A stretch of 64,000 nucleotides of DNA from Rhizobium sp. 32-5/1 (GCF_029537235.1 NZ_CP120638.1:3660501-3724500), one strand, 5' to 3'; counted from the stretch's first letter, positions 48,670-57,987 are shown. The notes: generated from the letters alone by a model not told the origin. A program made the numbers and translations.

Positions 48670-49170
48670 ATGAGCCTGATGGAATTGGAACTTGAGCGTC
48701 AATCAAACCCGGTCGATATGATCGAGTTTGTCGCGGCCAACAATGATTGGTCCTTCGAACGTTCCGGCGAAGACGAAATCGCCATGACCGTCGAAGGCAA
48801 GTGGACGGACTATCATGTTTCCTTCTCCTGGATGGAAGAGTTCGAAGCGCTGCACCTTGCCTGTGCCTTCGACATCAAGGTTCCCGAAAGCCGCGTCAAC
48901 GAAGTCATCCGGCTGCTCTCCCATATCAACGGGCAGGTGCTGATGGGGCATTTCGATCTCTGGCGGCAGGAAGACGTCGTCATTTTCCGCCAGTCGCTGC
49001 TGCTTTCCGGCGGCGCCGAGCCAACCAACAAACAGGTGGAGGTGCTTCTGTCGAGTGCCCTCGATGCCTGCGAGTCCTATTTCCAGGCGTTCCAGTTCGT
49101 TGTCTGGTCCGGTGTCGATGCGCAGACCGCGGTCGAGGCCGTGATGTTCGAAACCGTCGGGGAAGCGTAA
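48670..49170 (+). CDS. YbjN domain protein
   Basis: This 166-residue soluble protein of the YbjN family reads PVDMIEFVAANNDWSFERSG, AMTVEGKWTDYHVSFSWMEE and VNEVIRLLSHINGQVLMGHF with DLWRQEDVVIFRQSLLLSGG. YbjN-type proteins resemble type III secretion chaperones in fold and affect stress and motility phenotypes in enterobacteria; the role in rhizobia is not established. It is followed four bases later by proC and probably co-transcribed. Upstream lies an unusual 400-base region with several hairpins. Confidence 0.88.
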   Translation: MSLMELELERQSNPVDMIEFVAANNDWSFERSGEDEIAMTVEGKWTDYHVSFSWMEEFEALHLACAFDIKVPESRVNEVIRLLSHINGQVLMGHFDLWRQEDVVIFRQSLLLSGGAEPTNKQVEVLLSSALDACESYFQAFQFVVWSGVDAQTAVEAVMFETVGEA

Positions 49171-49174
49171 GATT

Positions 49175-49993
49175 ATGGAGCTGGAGACGACGGGGCCGAT
49201 CGTTCTGATCGGTGCAGGAAACATGGGTGGCGCGATGCTCAGCGGTTGGCTGAAGAGCGGCATCCCCGGGTCGCAGCTTCTCGTCATCGATCCCGGCCCG
49301 TCGCCGTCAATGGCGGCTCTTATCTCCGACAATGGTGCGCGGCACGAAACTGCCGCACCCGCAGGTCTCAAGGCCGGTGTTCTTTTCCTTGCCGTGAAGC
49401 CGCAGATGATGGGCGCGGTGCTGCCGCCCTTGAAGAGCCTCGTCGGCCCGGACACTGTCGTCGTTTCCGTCGCTGCCGGCACGACGCTTTCCTTCATGCA
49501 ATCCCATCTCGGCGATGCGGCGATGGTGCGGGCGATGCCGAACACGCCGGCCATGATTGGCCGCGGCGTGACGGGTGCGTTTGCCAACGAAGCCGTTTCC
49601 GAAGCGAAACGCGCGCTCGTGCATGATCTTCTCAAAGTCTCAGGCCCTGTCGAATGGGTCGAAACGGAAGCCGATATCGATGCGGTGACCGCCGTTTCGG
49701 GCAGTGGCCCGGCCTATGTCTTTTATCTCGTCGAGTGCATGGCGGAAGCCGGTCGCAAGGCCGGTCTCCAGGCGGACCTCGCCATGCGTCTTGCTCGGGA
49801 AACCGTCGCGGGGGCTGGTGAACTCCTACACCAGTCCCCCGATGACGCCTCCAGACTGCGCCAGAACGTAACGTCTCCGGGTGGTACGACTGCGGCTGCC
49901 TTGAATATCCTCATGGCCGAGGACGGAATGCAGCCTTTGTTCGACAAAGCGATTGCCGCGGCACGCAAGCGCGCCGAAGAACTCGCCGGTTAA
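49175..49993 (+). CDS. proC: Pyrroline-5-carboxylate reductase
   Basis: This 272-residue enzyme catalyses the last step of proline synthesis with NAD(P)H. The Rossmann start is IVLIGAGNMGGAMLSGWLKS. Further blocks are VLFLAVKPQMMGAVLPPLKS, VRAMPNTPAMIGRGVTGAFA and the P5CR signature GSGPAYVFYLVECMAEAGRK, GLQADLAMRLARETVAGAGE, with the substrate-binding VTSPGGTTAAAL near the end. It is preceded at four bases by ybjN and followed at 12 bases by csaA, so the three form an operon. Confidence 0.95.
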   Translation: MELETTGPIVLIGAGNMGGAMLSGWLKSGIPGSQLLVIDPGPSPSMAALISDNGARHETAAPAGLKAGVLFLAVKPQMMGAVLPPLKSLVGPDTVVVSVAAGTTLSFMQSHLGDAAMVRAMPNTPAMIGRGVTGAFANEAVSEAKRALVHDLLKVSGPVEWVETEADIDAVTAVSGSGPAYVFYLVECMAEAGRKAGLQADLAMRLARETVAGAGELLHQSPDDASRLRQNVTSPGGTTAAALNILMAEDGMQPLFDKAIAAARKRAEELAG

Positions 49994-50005
49994 TTCGGAG
50001 ATTCC

Positions 50006-50347
50006 ATGTCTGAGCCGATCACCTACGCCGATTTCGAACGCGTCGATATCCGCGTCGGGACCATCCTGGAAGCAACCGCCTTTCCGGAGGCGCGCAAGCC
50101 GGCTTTCAAGCTGGTCATCGATTTCGGTCCCGAGATCGGTATCAAGAAATCATCCGCCCAGATCACGGTGCACTACACGCTGCAAACGCTGGTCGGGCGG
50201 CAGGTGCTGGGCGTCGTCAACTTCCCGCCGCGCCAGATCGGGCCGTTTCGGTCCGAAGTCCTGACGCTCGGTTTCGAGGGCGAGGCGGGTGCGATTGTTC
50301 TGGCTGGGGTTGGTCAGCCGGTCCCAAATGGACAGAAGCTCCTTTAA
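50006..50347 (+). CDS. csaA: CsaA-like tRNA-binding protein
   Basis: This is a 113-residue single EMAP/Trbp111-type OB domain ([60 protein letters not shown]). Homodimers bind tRNA, and CsaA has been linked to protein export as a chaperone. The conserved DIRVGTI start and the P(R/K)QIG..SEVL motif are complete. GGAG lies before ATG 50006. It is the last gene of the ybjN-proC-csaA row and overlaps the convergent MFS gene by four bases. Confidence 0.92.
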   Translation: MSEPITYADFERVDIRVGTILEATAFPEARKPAFKLVIDFGPEIGIKKSSAQITVHYTLQTLVGRQVLGVVNFPPRQIGPFRSEVLTLGFEGEAGAIVLAGVGQPVPNGQKLL

Positions 50348-51567
50348 TCCCAGTATTGCACGGCTTCGACTGGACTGTCGGAGCAGCGCATCGCGACCTC
50401 GGCCAGAATGAGCGCCGAAATGCCGGCCAGTAGAAAGCCAGATGCGAGGTTATAGGGCGTGCCGTCGTAGAAACGTCCCATGCCAATCGCAAACGCCGTG
50501 GCAACGAGGCTCGATCCAGATGCGATCAGCGAGGTCCCGAGACCGGCCACCTGCCCAAGCGGTCGCATGGCCATTGCGTTGAGATTTCCAAAGAGTACGC
50601 CGACCGCGAAGAAGGCCGCAAAACCCAGCACGAGCAGACCGGCGAGTGGCAGGCGTCCGGCCCAGTGGTATGTCGCGATCACCAGTGCCAATCCGGCAAG
50701 GCTCAGCCCGACAAAGCCGGTCCGCGCCATGGCCTCCATACCAAAGCGCTGCACGAGCTTTGCATTGACGAAGGAGGCAAGCCCTATACCCAGCGCGAGC
50801 CCGGCAAAGTAGAGCGGGAAGGTGTCCGTGATCTCGTAGGCATCGAAGAAGAAATCGGCCGCCGTGCTGAGATAGAGGAGCTGTGCCCCGAAAACGAGGC
50901 CGGTGGCGAGGATCAACAGCACCACCCGTGGATGTCCGAGAATACGCCTGCCATTCAAGAACAGCAGTCGTGGACGCAAAGCGATACGTCGATCCGGCGG
51001 CAGGGTTTCTGGCTGGCGGACGATGAGCCAAGTGCCGAGAACCGCGGCAATCGCAAGGTAGAAGCCAAAGAGGCTGCGCCAGCCGGCCAGTGCGATCAGG
51101 CCCTGTGTCATGGCTGGTGCCAGCATCGGCACGAGGATGAACAGGGTGAACATGAAGGACAGGATACGGGCCATGGCATCGCCCTCGAACTGATCGCGGA
51201 TCATTGCGCGCGTCGCAATCTTCGGACCGGATACGCCCACGCCTTGCAGAAGCCGCCCAAGGATCAACATTTCGAACGATCCGGCCATCAGGGCGATGAC
51301 TGTGCCGAGCGCATAGACCGCAAGGCCAAGCACCAGCGCCCTCTTGCGCCCGATGGCATCGGACAGCGGCCCGAGCAGCAATTCGCCAAACGCCATGCCG
51401 AGGATGAACAGCGAGATGACGTGCTGTGTGGACAGCGGCGGGGAAACGCCGAGTTCCACGCCGATCTCACGCAAGCCAGGCAAGAGTGCGTCGATGCTGA
51501 GCGAGGTCAGGGAGGTCAATAGAGCATAGAGCGCGATGCGTTCACGAAAGCTGGGCGTAAGTGTCAT
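50344..51567 (-). CDS. MFS drug-efflux transporter, Bcr/CflA type
   Basis: This is a 407-residue inner-membrane exporter with twelve hydrophobic segments. Signatures are [20 protein letters not shown] near the start and the MFS motif [21 protein letters not shown] with [20 protein letters not shown], typical of the Bcr/CflA drug:H+ antiporters. ATG 51567 ([20 protein letters not shown]) has GGAAG upstream. It converges on csaA with a four-base overlap. Substrate range is unknown. Confidence 0.9.
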   Translation of the reverse strand: MTLTPSFRERIALYALLTSLTSLSIDALLPGLREIGVELGVSPPLSTQHVISLFILGMAFGELLLGPLSDAIGRKRALVLGLAVYALGTVIALMAGSFEMLILGRLLQGVGVSGPKIATRAMIRDQFEGDAMARILSFMFTLFILVPMLAPAMTQGLIALAGWRSLFGFYLAIAAVLGTWLIVRQPETLPPDRRIALRPRLLFLNGRRILGHPRVVLLILATGLVFGAQLLYLSTAADFFFDAYEITDTFPLYFAGLALGIGLASFVNAKLVQRFGMEAMARTGFVGLSLAGLALVIATYHWAGRLPLAGLLVLGFAAFFAVGVLFGNLNAMAMRPLGQVAGLGTSLIASGSSLVATAFAIGMGRFYDGTPYNLASGFLLAGISALILAEVAMRCSDSPVEAVQYWD

Positions 51568-51671
51568 CTGTCTTCCGCTTAGGAGGATGTTGAGCCTACC
51601 TATACCCAACTTCCCCAAAATCGTCCTGGCGAATGTCTCTCAAGTCGAAGGTTCACCATCGCTCGCTGTGA

Positions 51672-53051
51672 TCACGCCGGCACCCGGATCACTGCTCTCA
51701 ACCCACCCAGCGGGCTGTCCGAGAGCGTGACATTGCCGCCGTGGCTGCGGGCGATGTCGCGGGCGATGGCAAGGCCGAGGCCTGTGCCGGAGCTGTCGAG
51801 GTTTCGCGCCTCGTCGAGACGGAAAAACGGCTTGAAGACGTCGTCGCGGGAGCGCTCGGGTATGCCGGGGCCATCATCGTCCACCGTGATCGTCAGCCAC
51901 TTGCCCCCGTGGCGTGCATCGATGTGAACCGTGTTGGCATACCGGTATGCATTGGAGGCGAGATTTGCCACCAGCCTTGTGAAGGCATTGGGCCGCACGC
52001 GGATGAGGTCGTCGCCTTCGACGGCAGTCGTCAGCACCTTGCCATGGAGTTCGGCTTCCGCCTGCAATCGGATCATCAGGTCGTTCAGCCGCAATTCTCC
52101 GAGGTCTTCCTCCGCCTCGCCACGCGCAAAGGCGAGGTACCCCTCAAGCATGCTCTGCATGTCCTCGACATCCTGGTTGAGGTTGTCGAGATCGGGGCTG
52201 TTGCCGGCGAGCGCCAGTTGCAGCTTGAAGCGGGTGAGGATGGTGCGCAGGTCATGGCTGACGCCGGTCAGCATTGCCGTGCGCTGTTCGATCTGCCGCT
52301 CGATGCGCTCGCGCATCTGGATGAAGGCAAGGCCTGCGCGTCTGACTTCCTCGGCGCCACGCGGCGAAAAACTGTCGATCTTCTGGCCCTTGCCGAAGCT
52401 TTCCGCAGCCTTGGCGAGCGTCAGGATTGGCCGGATCTGGCCGCGCAGGAAGAGGACGGCGATGGTGAGCAGGACGAGGGAGGCGCCGACCATCCAGACG
52501 ATGAAGATATGGGTGTTGGATGCGTAGGCCTGGTTTCGGCGGGCATAGACCCTGAGGATGCGTTCGCCGTCGATCTTGATGCGGATTTCGACGAGATTGG
52601 AGTTTCCGACGGTGTCGATCCAGAAGGGCAGGCGGATCTGGCGGGAGATTTCCTCGCTGAGGATCTGGTCGAGAATCTCGAAGAAGGGCTTAGGCCGCGG
52701 CGGCGGCAGTTCGCCGTCCGGCTCGACCGATATACTGAGGTTCAGCCGATCGCGGGCGATACGGACGATGTCGTCGTAGTCCTCTTTTGGCGCCGCGTTG
52801 ATCAGGTCGATGATGGCCGCAATATCGCTTGTGACTGCCGCAGACAGGCGCTGCGTTACAAGCTGCCAGTGCCGTTCCATGAACACGAAGGCGACGACCG
52901 ATTGCAGTAGCACCATGGGAATGATGACGATCAGCAGCGAGCGGGCATAGAGACCCATCGGCAAACGCCGCCGCAGCCAGCGGGTCGCACGTTTCCAGCT
53001 GCTGTCCCCGGCCCGAAGCCAGTCGCGCGGTCGGAAATCAAAGCTCGCCAT
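51672..53051 (-). CDS. Membrane sensor histidine kinase (EnvZ-like)
   Basis: This is a 459-residue two-component sensor. Two membrane helices (SLLIVIIPMVLLQSVVAFVF and IFIVWMVGASLVLLTIAVLF) flank a periplasmic domain. HAMP follows (RPILTLAKAAESFGKGQKID), then the phosphoacceptor His in LTGVSHDLRTILTRFKLQLA; the usual Pro after Thr is Ile. ATPase boxes N (NLASNAYRYA), G1 (VDDDGPGIP), F (VFKPFFRLD) and G2 (SGTGLGLAIARDI) are complete. It follows the OmpR-type regulator gene by 74 bases, its probable partner. The signal is unknown. Confidence 0.92.
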   Translation of the reverse strand: MASFDFRPRDWLRAGDSSWKRATRWLRRRLPMGLYARSLLIVIIPMVLLQSVVAFVFMERHWQLVTQRLSAAVTSDIAAIIDLINAAPKEDYDDIVRIARDRLNLSISVEPDGELPPPRPKPFFEILDQILSEEISRQIRLPFWIDTVGNSNLVEIRIKIDGERILRVYARRNQAYASNTHIFIVWMVGASLVLLTIAVLFLRGQIRPILTLAKAAESFGKGQKIDSFSPRGAEEVRRAGLAFIQMRERIERQIEQRTAMLTGVSHDLRTILTRFKLQLALAGNSPDLDNLNQDVEDMQSMLEGYLAFARGEAEEDLGELRLNDLMIRLQAEAELHGKVLTTAVEGDDLIRVRPNAFTRLVANLASNAYRYANTVHIDARHGGKWLTITVDDDGPGIPERSRDDVFKPFFRLDEARNLDSSGTGLGLAIARDIARSHGGNVTLSDSPLGGLRAVIRVPA

Positions 53052-53125
53052 GGGAAACCCGGATGGTCAATTCTTCTCCTGTCGCAGGACAATGAACGGG
53101 ACGGAGGATCGCCCGCGTCAAATTC

Positions 53126-53827
53126 TCAGTCGATGCTCAAACGGTAGCCTATGCCGCGCACGGTCTGCAGGAACACCGGGTTGGACGGGTCATCCTCGAT
53201 CTTGCGCCTGAGACGGTTGATCTGCACGTCGATCGTGCGCTCTCCGACCTCGGCATCGTCGCTGACCAGTTCGTGGCGCGGAATGGTTTCGCCGGCGCGC
53301 TGCGAAAACAGCATCATGATTTCCTGTTCGCGATCGGTGAGCCGGATATGGTCGGCGCCGCGGCGCAGTTCCTTGCGCACCACCGAAAAGGTGAACGGGC
53401 CGAAAATGACCTGCTCGACCTTTGGTGTCTGTGCCGGCGCATTGCGGCGCAGTATGTTGTTGATGCGCAAAACCAGTTCGCGCGGGTCGAATGGCTTGGG
53501 CAGGTAATCGTCGGCACCGGCCTCCAGGCCCTCTACGCGCGCATTCGCCTCCGCAAGCGCCGTCAGCATGATGATCGGCACGGTCTTGACCTTACGCAGG
53601 CTCTGGGTCAGCGAGATGCCCGTTTCTCCCGGCATCATCACATCGACGATGAGCAGATCGTAGTCGATGCCGTTCAGCTTGCGGCGCGCCTCGTCCGCAT
53701 CGGCCGCAACGGTGATGCGAAACCCCTGCTCGGTGAGGTAACGATTGAGCAGGTCGCGGATACGACGGTCGTCATCCACCACTAAAAGGTGGGCGGCATC
53801 GTCGGAAATCCTCGTGTTCTTCGTCAT
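53126..53827 (-). CDS. OmpR-family response regulator (PetR-like)
   Basis: This is a 233-residue regulator. The receiver has the acidic pair in LLVVDDDRRIRDLL, the phosphorylated Asp in LLIVDVMMPGETGIS and Lys in DDYLPKPFDPRELVLRI. The winged helix (RLTDREQEIMMLFSQRAGET, ERTIDVQINRLRRKIEDDPS) ends in FLQTVRGIGYRLSID. A MarR-type gene lies 16 bases upstream and a histidine kinase gene downstream. The MarR-OmpR pair resembles PetP-PetR of photosynthetic alphaproteobacteria, where it acts on cytochrome bc1 genes. I infer only the family link, not the target. Confidence 0.9.
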   Translation of the reverse strand: MTKNTRISDDAAHLLVVDDDRRIRDLLNRYLTEQGFRITVAADADEARRKLNGIDYDLLIVDVMMPGETGISLTQSLRKVKTVPIIMLTALAEANARVEGLEAGADDYLPKPFDPRELVLRINNILRRNAPAQTPKVEQVIFGPFTFSVVRKELRRGADHIRLTDREQEIMMLFSQRAGETIPRHELVSDDAEVGERTIDVQINRLRRKIEDDPSNPVFLQTVRGIGYRLSID

Positions 53828-53843
53828 GGTACCATGCCCTGTC

Positions 53844-54353
53844 TTACCGATCCGTGCCGCTACTGCCGGTCTTCATGCCGGACAGAAAGCGTTTCACAGT
53901 ATCGCGTGTGTCCGGGCCTGTCTTTGCCAATGCAGCGGCTATGCGGCGGGACTGTGGCTCGGCAAGCGCGTGCGCGAAGGCCTTTCCTTCTCTTGTGGTA
54001 TAAAGCTTGCGCTGGCGGCGGTCTTCAGGGCCTGCCACCTGGTGGATATAGCCGCTGTCGATCAGCTGCTTCAGCACGCGGGCGAGGCTTTGCTTGGTGA
54101 TCCTCAGCGTATCAAGCAGATCGGCGACCGTCATGCCCGGTTCGCGATCGACGAAATGTACGACGCGGTGGTGTGCTCGCCCGAAACCGCGCTTTTCCAA
54201 GATCGCATCGGGATCGGAAATGAAATCGCGGTAGGCAAAGAACAGCAGTTCAATGATCTCGTAATCGATGCCCCCGTTGTCGCTCTCCTGGGCATCGCGC
54301 CCCCGGGCGATGGCCGTCTCTTGCGGACGGATATCTTTCGGCTGTCCTGCCAC
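53844..54353 (-). CDS. MarR-family transcriptional regulator (PetP-like)
   Basis: This 169-residue winged-helix regulator reads ELLFFAYRDFISDPDAILEK, GRAHHRVVHFVDREPGMTVA and the recognition region RITKQSLARVLKQLIDSGYI. The beta-wing is AGPEDRRQRKLYTTREGKAF. The start is uncertain: GTG 54353 has AGGAAA about eight bases upstream, while a TTG at 54371 is the only other plausible start. It precedes the OmpR-type regulator by 16 bases and is likely co-transcribed with it and the kinase. The N-terminal 40 residues are poorly ordered in appearance. Confidence 0.85.
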   Translation of the reverse strand: MAGQPKDIRPQETAIARGRDAQESDNGGIDYEIIELLFFAYRDFISDPDAILEKRGFGRAHHRVVHFVDREPGMTVADLLDTLRITKQSLARVLKQLIDSGYIHQVAGPEDRRQRKLYTTREGKAFAHALAEPQSRRIAAALAKTGPDTRDTVKRFLSGMKTGSSGTDR

Positions 54354-54645
54354 GCGGTCATTTCCTTTCAATCACATGCACTTCAGAAGCCGCTTCTAAA
54401 ATATGTCAGCTTTATTGATATATTTTTTCCGCTTAGACAGCACCAATCATCCCGCTGACGGGACCCGGTCGCTTCCGTGCTTCGCAAGATAGGCCGTGAC
54501 GTGCCGATCGCCAATCCGAAATGATCAAAAACATAGGAGGGGATAGTTGCGCTGGAGATAGCGATGAAAGAAAACATGCGAGGACGCAAAACGGCGACCT
54601 GCAAAGGCCGCCATTTTCTCATTCTGCTTGTTAATCGATGTCGTC

Positions 54646-55262
54646 TTACTGGTAGACGTAGACGATCTGGCGGGTGTTGGGATCGACCAAAACCTGGCGA
54701 TCATTGACCCGGACGTAACGATATTCGTAGTCGGGAATTTCGACCATTGTCACATCCTCTGGCAACCTGCCACCGACAAGGATATCACCGTCGATGCTAA
54801 CGCTATCGACGGGGTTCGTCTCTATATAGGTGCGGACCAGCTCCGGGGGTTAACTTCGCCGACACGCCCAAGTAATTCATCACCCGGCTGGGGATTGGCG
54901 GCTCCGGCAACGCTGCCAGTCGTTTCATAGGTCACGACCGGTACCCCGAGATCAACGCGGTGTTCTTCAATAATCATCGGCTGGCCGCCCTGATCGACCG
55001 AAAGGTTCTCCGCATAGACCCAGCCACGCATGCCGTTGACATCGATGCGGCACCAGTTGCTACCCTCCATGCAGCCGTCCAGGGTGCCTGCGCTGCCACG
55101 TGTCGCCATACCAACAGTCGGATATTCCGTGCCCGGACCAGCCTGAATATTCAGGTCGGTAACGGTCGTCACACTCATCTGCCCAAGGGCTAGAGAGGTA
55201 GTCGATGCGAGAATGAGGCCGGACAGGGCCAGCATGGTGCGAAAATTCGGTTTGTTCGTCAT
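54646..55262 (-). pseudogene. Exported SH3-like/DUF1236 protein, frame broken once
   Basis: This protein of about 205 residues has a signal peptide (LALSGLILASTTSLALGQ). A bacterial SH3 domain follows (TDLNIQAGPGTEYPTVGMAT, CMEGSNWCRIDVNGMRGWVY), then a linker and a C-terminal DUF1236 segment. In the given sequence the frame ends early after EVNP. Adding one C to AACCCCCGG near 54847 restores PELVRTYIETNPVDSVSIDG and the family end, EIPDYEYRYVRVNDRQVLVD with RQIVYVYQ. SH3b domains often bind cell wall or other surface ligands; the role here is unknown. It is monocistronic. Confidence 0.82.
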
Positions 55263-55428
55263 CTCTTCGATCTCCGATTACACGATGATGACAACAACGC
55301 CGGCTTGACGGTGATGTTCCGTGGGTAACTTCACAAAATGTGAAAATGTAAAATATTGGAATCGTTCCGTTTTCCACGGAACCTATTTTGGTCATCGGTG
55401 TTTCACTGAAAAATCGGAGATGAGCGCA

Positions 55429-55593
55429 ATGCAAGAACAATCATTACAGGATCAAACGTCGGCAGCCATACAGCTTCGTCCGGTGGTCTTAATCGTTGTG
55501 GCGCTCAAGCTCATGGTCTTTGCCCTGTTGATGACCACGATCCACATCCCAGCGCCAACGTCCATGCCTCTGGAAATCGCCTCGGTTCAATAG
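55429..55593 (+). CDS. Small single-helix membrane protein
   Basis: This is a 54-codon reading frame: a short polar start (MQEQSLQDQTSAAIQLRP), then one hydrophobic helix VVLIVVALKLMVFALLMTTI and a Pro-rich tail. GGAG lies nine bases before ATG 55429; a further ATG at 55420 is too close to it. The ribosome-binding site and clear helix make it credible, but I have no homologue in mind. Confidence 0.45.
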   Translation: MQEQSLQDQTSAAIQLRPVVLIVVALKLMVFALLMTTIHIPAPTSMPLEIASVQ

Positions 55594-55661
55594 AACTCCG
55601 CTGTACTCACCGGTGGCTTCGCTATATCTGGCCTTATCTTTTTCATTGTGAGGCGGCCAGC

Positions 55662-56303
55662 ATGTTACAGGCGGGCATTATCCCGGTTACCCATTTCCAG
55701 CAGAATTGCACCGTGCTGTTCGACACGGATACCAAGGAAGGCGTGATCGTCGATCCGGGCGGTGACGTGGATGTCATCCTCGAAACGATCAAGGGCAATG
55801 GCATCACCCTGAAGGCGATCTGGCTCACGCATGGTCATATCGATCATGCCGGCGGCGCCAAGGAGTTGAAGGAGGTGCTTGGCCTCGACATTATCGGCCC
55901 GCACAAGGATGATCTTCCGCTTCTCGAAAAGCTGGAAACTCAGGCCGAGCGCTTCGGTCTGACGATGAAGGTCCAGAACGTCATTCCCGATCAATGGCTT
56001 GAGGATGGTGACACCGTGTCCTTCGGAGAGCATGTCTTCGAGGTCCTGCATTGCCCCGGCCATGCGCCCGGCCATGTCGTCTATTTCAATCGAACACAGG
56101 GTTTCGCCCATGTCGGCGATGTGTTGTTCCACGGGTCGATCGGCCGCACGGATCTGCCGGGCGGCAATCACCAGCAGCTTCTCGATTCGATCCGGGACAA
56201 GATCCTGCCACTTGGCGACAGCGTCGGTTTTATCTGCGGCCACGGGCCGGGCGGGCAGATCGGCGAGGAGCGCCGCAGCAATCCCTATCTGCGCGGTCTT
56301 TGA
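55662..56303 (+). CDS. MBL-fold metallo-hydrolase, glyoxalase II-like
   Basis: This 213-residue single-domain metallo-beta-lactamase-fold hydrolase resembles YcbL. Metal ligands are in WLTHGHIDHAGGAKELKEVL (HxHxDH), then HCPGHAPGHVVYF, HVGDVLFHGSIGRTDLPGGN and FICGHGPGGQIGEERRSNPY. It resembles hydroxyacylglutathione hydrolases but lacks their C-terminal substrate-binding helices. The activity is probably thioesterase-like and the substrate is unsure. No clear ribosome-binding site precedes ATG 55662. A strong two-way terminator follows. Confidence 0.9.
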   Translation: MLQAGIIPVTHFQQNCTVLFDTDTKEGVIVDPGGDVDVILETIKGNGITLKAIWLTHGHIDHAGGAKELKEVLGLDIIGPHKDDLPLLEKLETQAERFGLTMKVQNVIPDQWLEDGDTVSFGEHVFEVLHCPGHAPGHVVYFNRTQGFAHVGDVLFHGSIGRTDLPGGNHQQLLDSIRDKILPLGDSVGFICGHGPGGQIGEERRSNPYLRGL

Positions 56304-56321
56304 TTTATTCAGCGCATACGA

Positions 56322-56355
56322 AAAAGCCCATGCGACTTGCGACGCATGGGCTTTT
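56322..56355. terminator. Bidirectional rho-independent terminator
   Basis: A perfect 13-pair stem, AAAAGCCCATGCG (56322-56334) with CGCATGGGCTTTT (56343-56355), has an 8-base loop. The T run follows on the plus strand and, as the A run, on the minus strand, so it serves the MBL-hydrolase gene and the BA14K gene. Confidence 0.9.
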
Positions 56356-56375
56356 GTTTCGCGCGTATCGACAGA

Positions 56376-56813
56376 TCAGCCGGCAGTGCAGAAGTAATCA
56401 CGGCCGTCATAGCCGCGGAAGGTGCCGGAATCCGGGTTGAACGAGCGGTAGCGCTGCGAGCAATAGCGATACCAGGCTGGCGACCAGGGCTCGAGCGAAC
56501 CGTAGGTCTGCTGAACGACCTGACGGCGATAGACCGGGCGGGGCTCGTAGCGGCGATAGACCGGACGGGGTTCGTAATAGTCTGGCTCCGGATCGATATA
56601 GACCCGTTCCTGGTAGCGCGGCTGCGAGTTGGCGATGGCGCCGCCGATGATCACACCGGTGGCAAGGCCAAGCGCGCCAAGAGCGATGCCGTCATTGTGA
56701 CCATGGTGACGACGATGGCGGCGCCAGTCCTCGGCATGGGCAACCGACAGTGTCGGCAGAACGGTCGCCGTTGCAACGATTGCAAGAACTGCTGCTTTGA
56801 TGAACGTATTCAT
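56376..56813 (-). CDS. BA14K family exported protein
   Basis: This 145-residue protein starts MNTFIKAAVLAIVATATVLP with signal cleavage after AHA. The middle is His/Arg- and Tyr/Pro-rich (RRHRRHHGHN, YEPRPVYRRYEPRPVYRR) with one hydrophobic stretch, GIALGALGLATGVIIGGAIA. The C-terminal BA14K signature is AWYRYCSQRYRSFNPDSGTF with GYDGRDYFC. The family includes a Brucella 14 kDa antigen with lectin-like properties; in rhizobia it is a cell-surface protein of unclear role. The start at 56813 has AGGA nine bases upstream. Confidence 0.88.
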   Translation of the reverse strand: MNTFIKAAVLAIVATATVLPTLSVAHAEDWRRHRRHHGHNDGIALGALGLATGVIIGGAIANSQPRYQERVYIDPEPDYYEPRPVYRRYEPRPVYRRQVVQQTYGSLEPWSPAWYRYCSQRYRSFNPDSGTFRGYDGRDYFCTAG

Positions 56814-56906
56814 TGGTTTAATCCTGTGCATGGTCCGGATCACATTCCGTTCTTCATGATGGAGGCAGATTAGGGCCACCAAACTGAATGCAGGCTGAAC
56901 AAAAAA

Positions 56907-56924
56907 CCCGGCAGTCTTGCCGGG
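56907..56924 (-). terminator. Rho-independent terminator of the cold-shock gene
   Basis: On the minus strand CCCGGCA (56924-56918) pairs with TGCCGGG (56913-56907) over a 4-base loop and is followed by TTTTTTGTTC. It lies 38 bases past the csp stop. Confidence 0.88.
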
Positions 56925-56962
56925 CTTCAACTCGAAACGTTTTGCAGGAAGGTAGGGTGGCG

Positions 56963-57178
56963 TTAGCCGGAGACCTGCAGGTTGACTGCCTTGGGGCCCT
57001 TGCCGCGGCGGTCCGGTTCTGTGTCGAAGCTGACCTTCTGGTTTTCCGAAAGTCCATTCAGGCCCGAGGCCTGTACCGCAGAAATATGTACGAAGATGTC
57101 GGCGCCACCGTTGTCCGGTTTGATAAATCCAAAGCCCTTGTCGGTGTTGAAGAATTTTACAATGCCAGTCTCGGCCAT
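56963..57178 (-). CDS. Cold-shock protein (CspA family)
   Basis: This 71-residue single-domain RNA chaperone has RNP1 KGFGFIKPD and RNP2 DIFVHISAV, with an intact beta-barrel pattern ending [18 protein letters not shown]. It binds single-stranded RNA and DNA and melts RNA structure. AAAAAGGA precedes ATG 57178. About 800 bases without a gene lie upstream, leaving space for the long, structured leader that controls many csp genes. Confidence 0.95.
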   Translation of the reverse strand: MAETGIVKFFNTDKGFGFIKPDNGGADIFVHISAVQASGLNGLSENQKVSFDTEPDRRGKGPKAVNLQVSG

Positions 57179-57987
57179 GCGTCAGGTCCTTTTTCCTCTA
57201 CCCGGATGAGCGGCGGGCAGCATCACATTATATGCCCTTGGGGGCGGGGGCAGGCAGTTCTCGACTAAGAGGAAAGGGTCCCTTCATTGCAGCCAGTCAT
57301 CGAAACCGCTGCCTTTCGGCGGCTTTTTCATCCGACTGCCCGGAGCATATTGCGTCTCCGGCGCGCATTATTCTAGGTCTTCCCGTGTTCGCAAAATGCC
57401 CGAACACAGTAAGATTGATGGGTTTATTTTAAATTGGCAAGCAAAAGTTTTTTGAAGCGCAGACACCACTTGGCATTGTTCAAAAACCGGTCAACTGCCG
57501 TTTTTTGCGCTTTTTCCGCGTTTGCAATGCAAGCTATTGAATTCATAAGATTTTGTGATGTATTGCGTAGATTTTAGGCCGTTTGCGTCATGGCGTGTCG
57601 CTCACGAATGCGTCAATCTGGTTACGACTAGAGCTGCTCGATTTATTAACCTTTTGATAAAACTTGCCTTCCGGAGGTTTTTCGCTGCCAACCGGACAGG
57701 GCATCTGGCGGCTCCGCAAATCGGATCCATCACCCCGATTTTTCTATGGAAGCAGAAATCGATTGTTCCGGATTGAAGCATGTTCATCCTTAAATCCGAA
57801 CAACGCCAAGTAAATCTCTTGCCAATTTCTGGATTTTCCCCAGTGATCCCGGCTTTCCCGTGCAAGGGTTGTTTTCAGTCCGGGCCAAGGAAGGCGGTAT
57901 TATACTTTTGACGGTGCTGATACAGCGGCCGGCGGCAATGGTTGTCATTGCTCGTGGTCACCAGGGCGGCGTTGGTTTCAGCCTTGG
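57179..57987. other. Large gene-free region upstream of the cold-shock gene
   Basis: This is over 800 bases with no credible coding region. The part next to csp is G+C-rich and contains the inverted repeat CCGGAG/CTCCGG at 57340-57345 and 57356-57361. The segment 57420-57800 is strikingly AT-rich with T and A runs (for example TTTATTTTAAATTGG and TTTTTTGCGCTTTTTCC). It may hold the csp promoter and its 5' leader, and possibly an unannotated small RNA. Short reading frames at 57555-57776 and 57602-57865 lack ribosome-binding sites. Confidence 0.4.

Noticed and set aside
51741..52910. A 389-codon plus-strand frame opposite the histidine kinase.
   Set aside because: It mirrors the kinase codon pattern and shows no domain; high G+C content creates such long antisense frames throughout this window.
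57555..57865. Two short frames (73 and 87 codons) in the AT-rich region upstream of csp.
   Set aside because: They overlap each other on opposite strands, lack start signals and resemble no protein.
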